A stretch of 25,919 nucleotides of DNA from a virus, in the IMG/VR virus record IMGVR_UViG_3300036944_000051, positions 1 through 25,919 of that record. One strand, written 5' to 3'. Positions 25,819 to 25,919 of this stretch are shown one piece after another. The number at the start of each line of letters is the position of its first letter. Position 1 is the stretch's first letter. Made by a program: the position numbers and the translations under genes. The notes below the pieces were generated by a model. That model did no database searches and was not told the origin of the DNA. It saw only the letters and a list, made by a program, of their open reading frames with translations.

Positions 25819-25919
25819 ATGAATAAACAAACTGAAAATATCGGTGGAGGTCGCCCCAAAGGTAGCCCTAATAAGGCCACAGCAGCCGTTAGAGAGGCTA
25901 TCGCAGTCTTCGCAGAGGG
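25819..25919 (+). CDS. Terminase-small-subunit-like protein (3' partial)
   Basis: ATG 25819, with AAGGAA upstream, opens a frame that continues past the window end. The visible 33 residues begin MNKQTENIGGGRPKGSPNKA and continue TAAVREAIAVFAE. The G-G-R-P-K-G-S-x-N-K motif followed by a helix is typical of the N-terminus of phage terminase small subunits and DUF5681-type DNA-binding proteins. A small terminase would recognise the packaging site and guide the large subunit. Only the start is visible, so this is a probable call; large terminase and portal genes should follow beyond the window. Confidence 0.6.
   Translation, partial: MNKQTENIGGGRPKGSPNKATAAVREAIAVFAE

Noticed and set aside
1-25919. 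CRISPR array, integrase, insertion sequence or att site
   Set aside because: No regularly spaced direct repeats, recombinase gene, transposase or terminal inverted repeats were found; the only direct repeat of note is GCTGGGGAGC at 17241 and 17341.

Overview
The window is part of a tailed double-stranded DNA phage genome (or an active prophage): virion structural genes, a lysis cassette, a recombination operon, a replication/DNA-modification operon and the start of a packaging block lie side by side with almost no intergenic space. No integrase, tRNA, rRNA, CRISPR array, insertion sequence or cellular housekeeping operon is visible. Structural genes open the window and a terminase-small-subunit-like gene closes it, so the sequence is probably a circularly permuted or arbitrarily opened genome. 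The host is not directly shown. GH19 endolysin, Rz/Rz1 spanins and lipoboxes mean a Gram-negative host; the small Cys-rich secreted peptide and general style resemble phages of freshwater Betaproteobacteria, which is only a tentative inference.

Layout. (1) 1-10417, plus strand: end of an Ala/Ser-rich virion protein, a gp10-like tail/neck protein, a small conserved protein, three consecutive internal-virion/ejection-type proteins, a short tail fibre, an HNH-AP2 homing endonuclease, a long LamG/SPRY-type tail fibre and a likely fibre-assembly protein. (2) 10420-13133, plus: lysis cassette with several small membrane proteins, a lipoprotein, a two-TM holin candidate, Rz with Rz1 nested in another frame, and a GH19 endolysin. 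Five consecutive genes here begin with GTG or TTG. (3) 13116-16465, minus: leftward operon with Erf single-strand annealing protein, YqaJ exonuclease, SSB-like protein, a winged-helix protein and small proteins. (4) 16466-16602: divergent control region whose two promoters lie in near-mirror-image arms. (5) 16603-23836, plus: Cro/CI-like regulator, a 43-aa secreted peptide, MazG, a structured terminator/RNA element, a second HNH-AP2 gene, a replisome-organiser-like protein, a PAPS-reductase-like PP-loop protein, a C5 methyltransferase completely overlapped by a second long reading frame, a chain of ATGA-coupled small genes, a VRR-type nuclease, DUF3310, NinB, a third HNH-AP2 gene and a YbcO-type nuclease. 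(6) 23838-25919, plus: late-type promoter, Cys-rich protein, DUF6496-type protein, an ADP-ribosyltransferase-like protein and the start of a terminase-small-subunit-like gene.

How it fits together. The divergent switch would direct leftward recombination (Erf, YqaJ, SSB-like) and rightward replication, nucleotide and DNA modification functions; NinB, YbcO and the VRR nuclease resemble a lambda nin-type recombination region. The promoter near 23867-23894 would start packaging and structural transcription, which continues around the permuted genome into window position 1 and ends with lysis at 13133. The most unusual items are the fully overlapping methyltransferase pair at 19394-20332, the mirrored promoter region, the structured element at 17241-17350, the run of non-ATG starts in the lysis cassette, and the ADP-ribosyltransferase-like protein beside the packaging genes.
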